64,000 nucleotides of DNA from Gracilaria domingensis (taxonomy: Eukaryota; Rhodophyta; Florideophyceae; Gracilariales; Gracilariaceae). Position numbers and translations under genes: made by a program. How positions within the stretch are numbered: position 1 is the stretch's first letter; the number at the start of each line of letters is the position of its first letter. The stretch is taken from assembly GCA_022539475.1 (NCBI GenBank), contig VCMS01000094.1, forward strand, positions 1 to 64,000, read 5' to 3'. Below are positions 63,306 to 64,000 of the stretch, in pieces. The notes under the pieces were generated by a model, which saw only the letters and a program-made list of their open reading frames with translations, had not been told where the DNA came from and made no database searches.

Positions 63306-63760
63306 ATGTTGGGTCTGGGCACCGTATTCAAAGCGCTTCTGCTACTGGTTAACTCTATGGCCATTCTCCATGAAGAACGTTTTCTCAACAAAGGTGAGTC
63401 TCCTCCCGTCTACGCGTCAGTAACGAGAGCCACAGAGGCTGTCTGCGAGCGCGGCACCACCACCACTAACTGCAACCTCATATGCCTCATTCAGTCGGCT
63501 GGTCGGAACAACAAGCCGCAATCGAGGGCGGTGTCAAGCTACAAATCGTCAACCTTCTCAAAGCGTTCCGCGTGCTTCGACGTAAGTTAACCGCATCACT
63601 CTTTGGTCGCGTTGGAACTGGCGCGCTACGCCTCGCATTTCCACACAGCAAGTCTGACACGATTCCTCCTTGGCTCGTGCTGTCCCCTGTGCCCTACACG
63701 ACAGTCCCAATCATAGTCGTGAATTCGATCACCGTTCTAGCGCTGCTGGTCGTGGGCTAG
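63306..63760 (+). CDS. YOS1: YOS1/IER3IP1 family protein of ER-Golgi transport, three exons
   Basis: Exons 63306-63393, 63495-63581 and 63705-63760; introns of 101 and 123 bases with GTGAGT and GTAAGT donors, and a CTAAC branch motif in the first. Phases agree and give 76 residues. The family pattern is clear: an N-terminal membrane span ending NSMAILHEERFLNK, then VGW, a middle part with IVNLLKAFRVLR, and a C-terminal span LPIIVVNSITVLALLVVG. The animal protein IER3IP1 shows the same order (AVLHEERFL, IGW, VPLIIVNSIAI). In yeast, Yos1 works with Yip1 and Yif1 in forming ER-derived COPII vesicles. The length is close to the usual 80-87 residues. Confidence 0.9.
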
Positions 63761-64000
63761 GCCAGTCGCCACGTAGTAAAGAAAAAGTCGCATCCCGCCA
63801 CGACTCCTCCGTCGCGAGTTCTTCCACAGCCACATCAAAATAGGGACACCACGTGCCCGCACCAAACTTGTCCACAGACCGAAACTTCAAACTACGAGGC
63901 AGTACCGGCCAAACCGCTAAAATTAGGCCTAGTGCCGCGTCTTTTTTTCCGAGTGCGCGTGGAACTGCCTCCCTTTCCCGTGGTCACAGGTTCGCCAAAG
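63761..64000. other. 3' flank of YOS1
   Basis: Nothing recognised. Confidence 0.5.

Overview
The window is nuclear DNA of a eukaryotic alga, most likely a red alga or a close relative. I infer this from short GT-AG introns (about 90-240 bases), peroxisomal (PEX13), mitochondrial complex I and ER-Golgi (YOS1/IER3IP1) genes, a probable plastid protein whose leader has phenylalanines near its start, a secreted Hedgehog-type Hint protein, a secreted subtilisin with a huge Ser/Thr/Pro repeat tail, and a Ty3/gypsy LTR element. The species cannot be fixed from the sequence alone.

Layout. (1) 1-23773: a tandem array of one Ty3/gypsy-like element with a period of about 8,125 bases. Three internal regions (the first cut by the window edge) alternate with three long LTRs and end on host DNA at 23774. 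The copies are nearly identical, so the array is very young. Each LTR carries an unusual extra ORF with two CX2CX12HX5H zinc fingers in its transcribed part, inside a leader with no ATG for about 1.5 kb. (2) 23774-28382: small host genes: PEX13 (+), a spliced complex I subunit candidate (+) and, convergent to it, a spliced probable plastid coiled-coil protein (-). (3) 28383-33520: subtilisin-family protease with a repeat tail of about 1,150 residues and one change of reading frame. (4) 33521-36897: mostly non-coding. (5) 36898-37821: C2H2 zinc-finger gene. (6) about 37860-41100: an extremely GC-rich island holding a decayed alpha/beta-hydrolase gene, a protein with two 'GNAAP' repeats and an SPFH/band-7 gene. 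(7) 43750-47586: a second SPFH paralogue, a GT34 glycosyltransferase and the Hint protein, all on +. (8) 48211-63305: sparse genes, including a large alpha/beta-hydrolase/TPR protein (-), two low-complexity proteins of unknown role (-) and a type II membrane protein (+). (9) 63306-63760: YOS1/IER3IP1 in three exons.

These genes do not form an operon or a pathway. Several act in the secretory route (protease, GT34, Hint protein, YOS1), but nothing in the sequence shows joint regulation. The most unusual signals are the AUG-free, zinc-finger-coding LTR leader with stacked inverted repeats before its TATA box, the 73-bp near-perfect palindrome at 42335-42407, the GC island with its broken hydrolase, and the 198-bp higher-order repeat in the protease tail.
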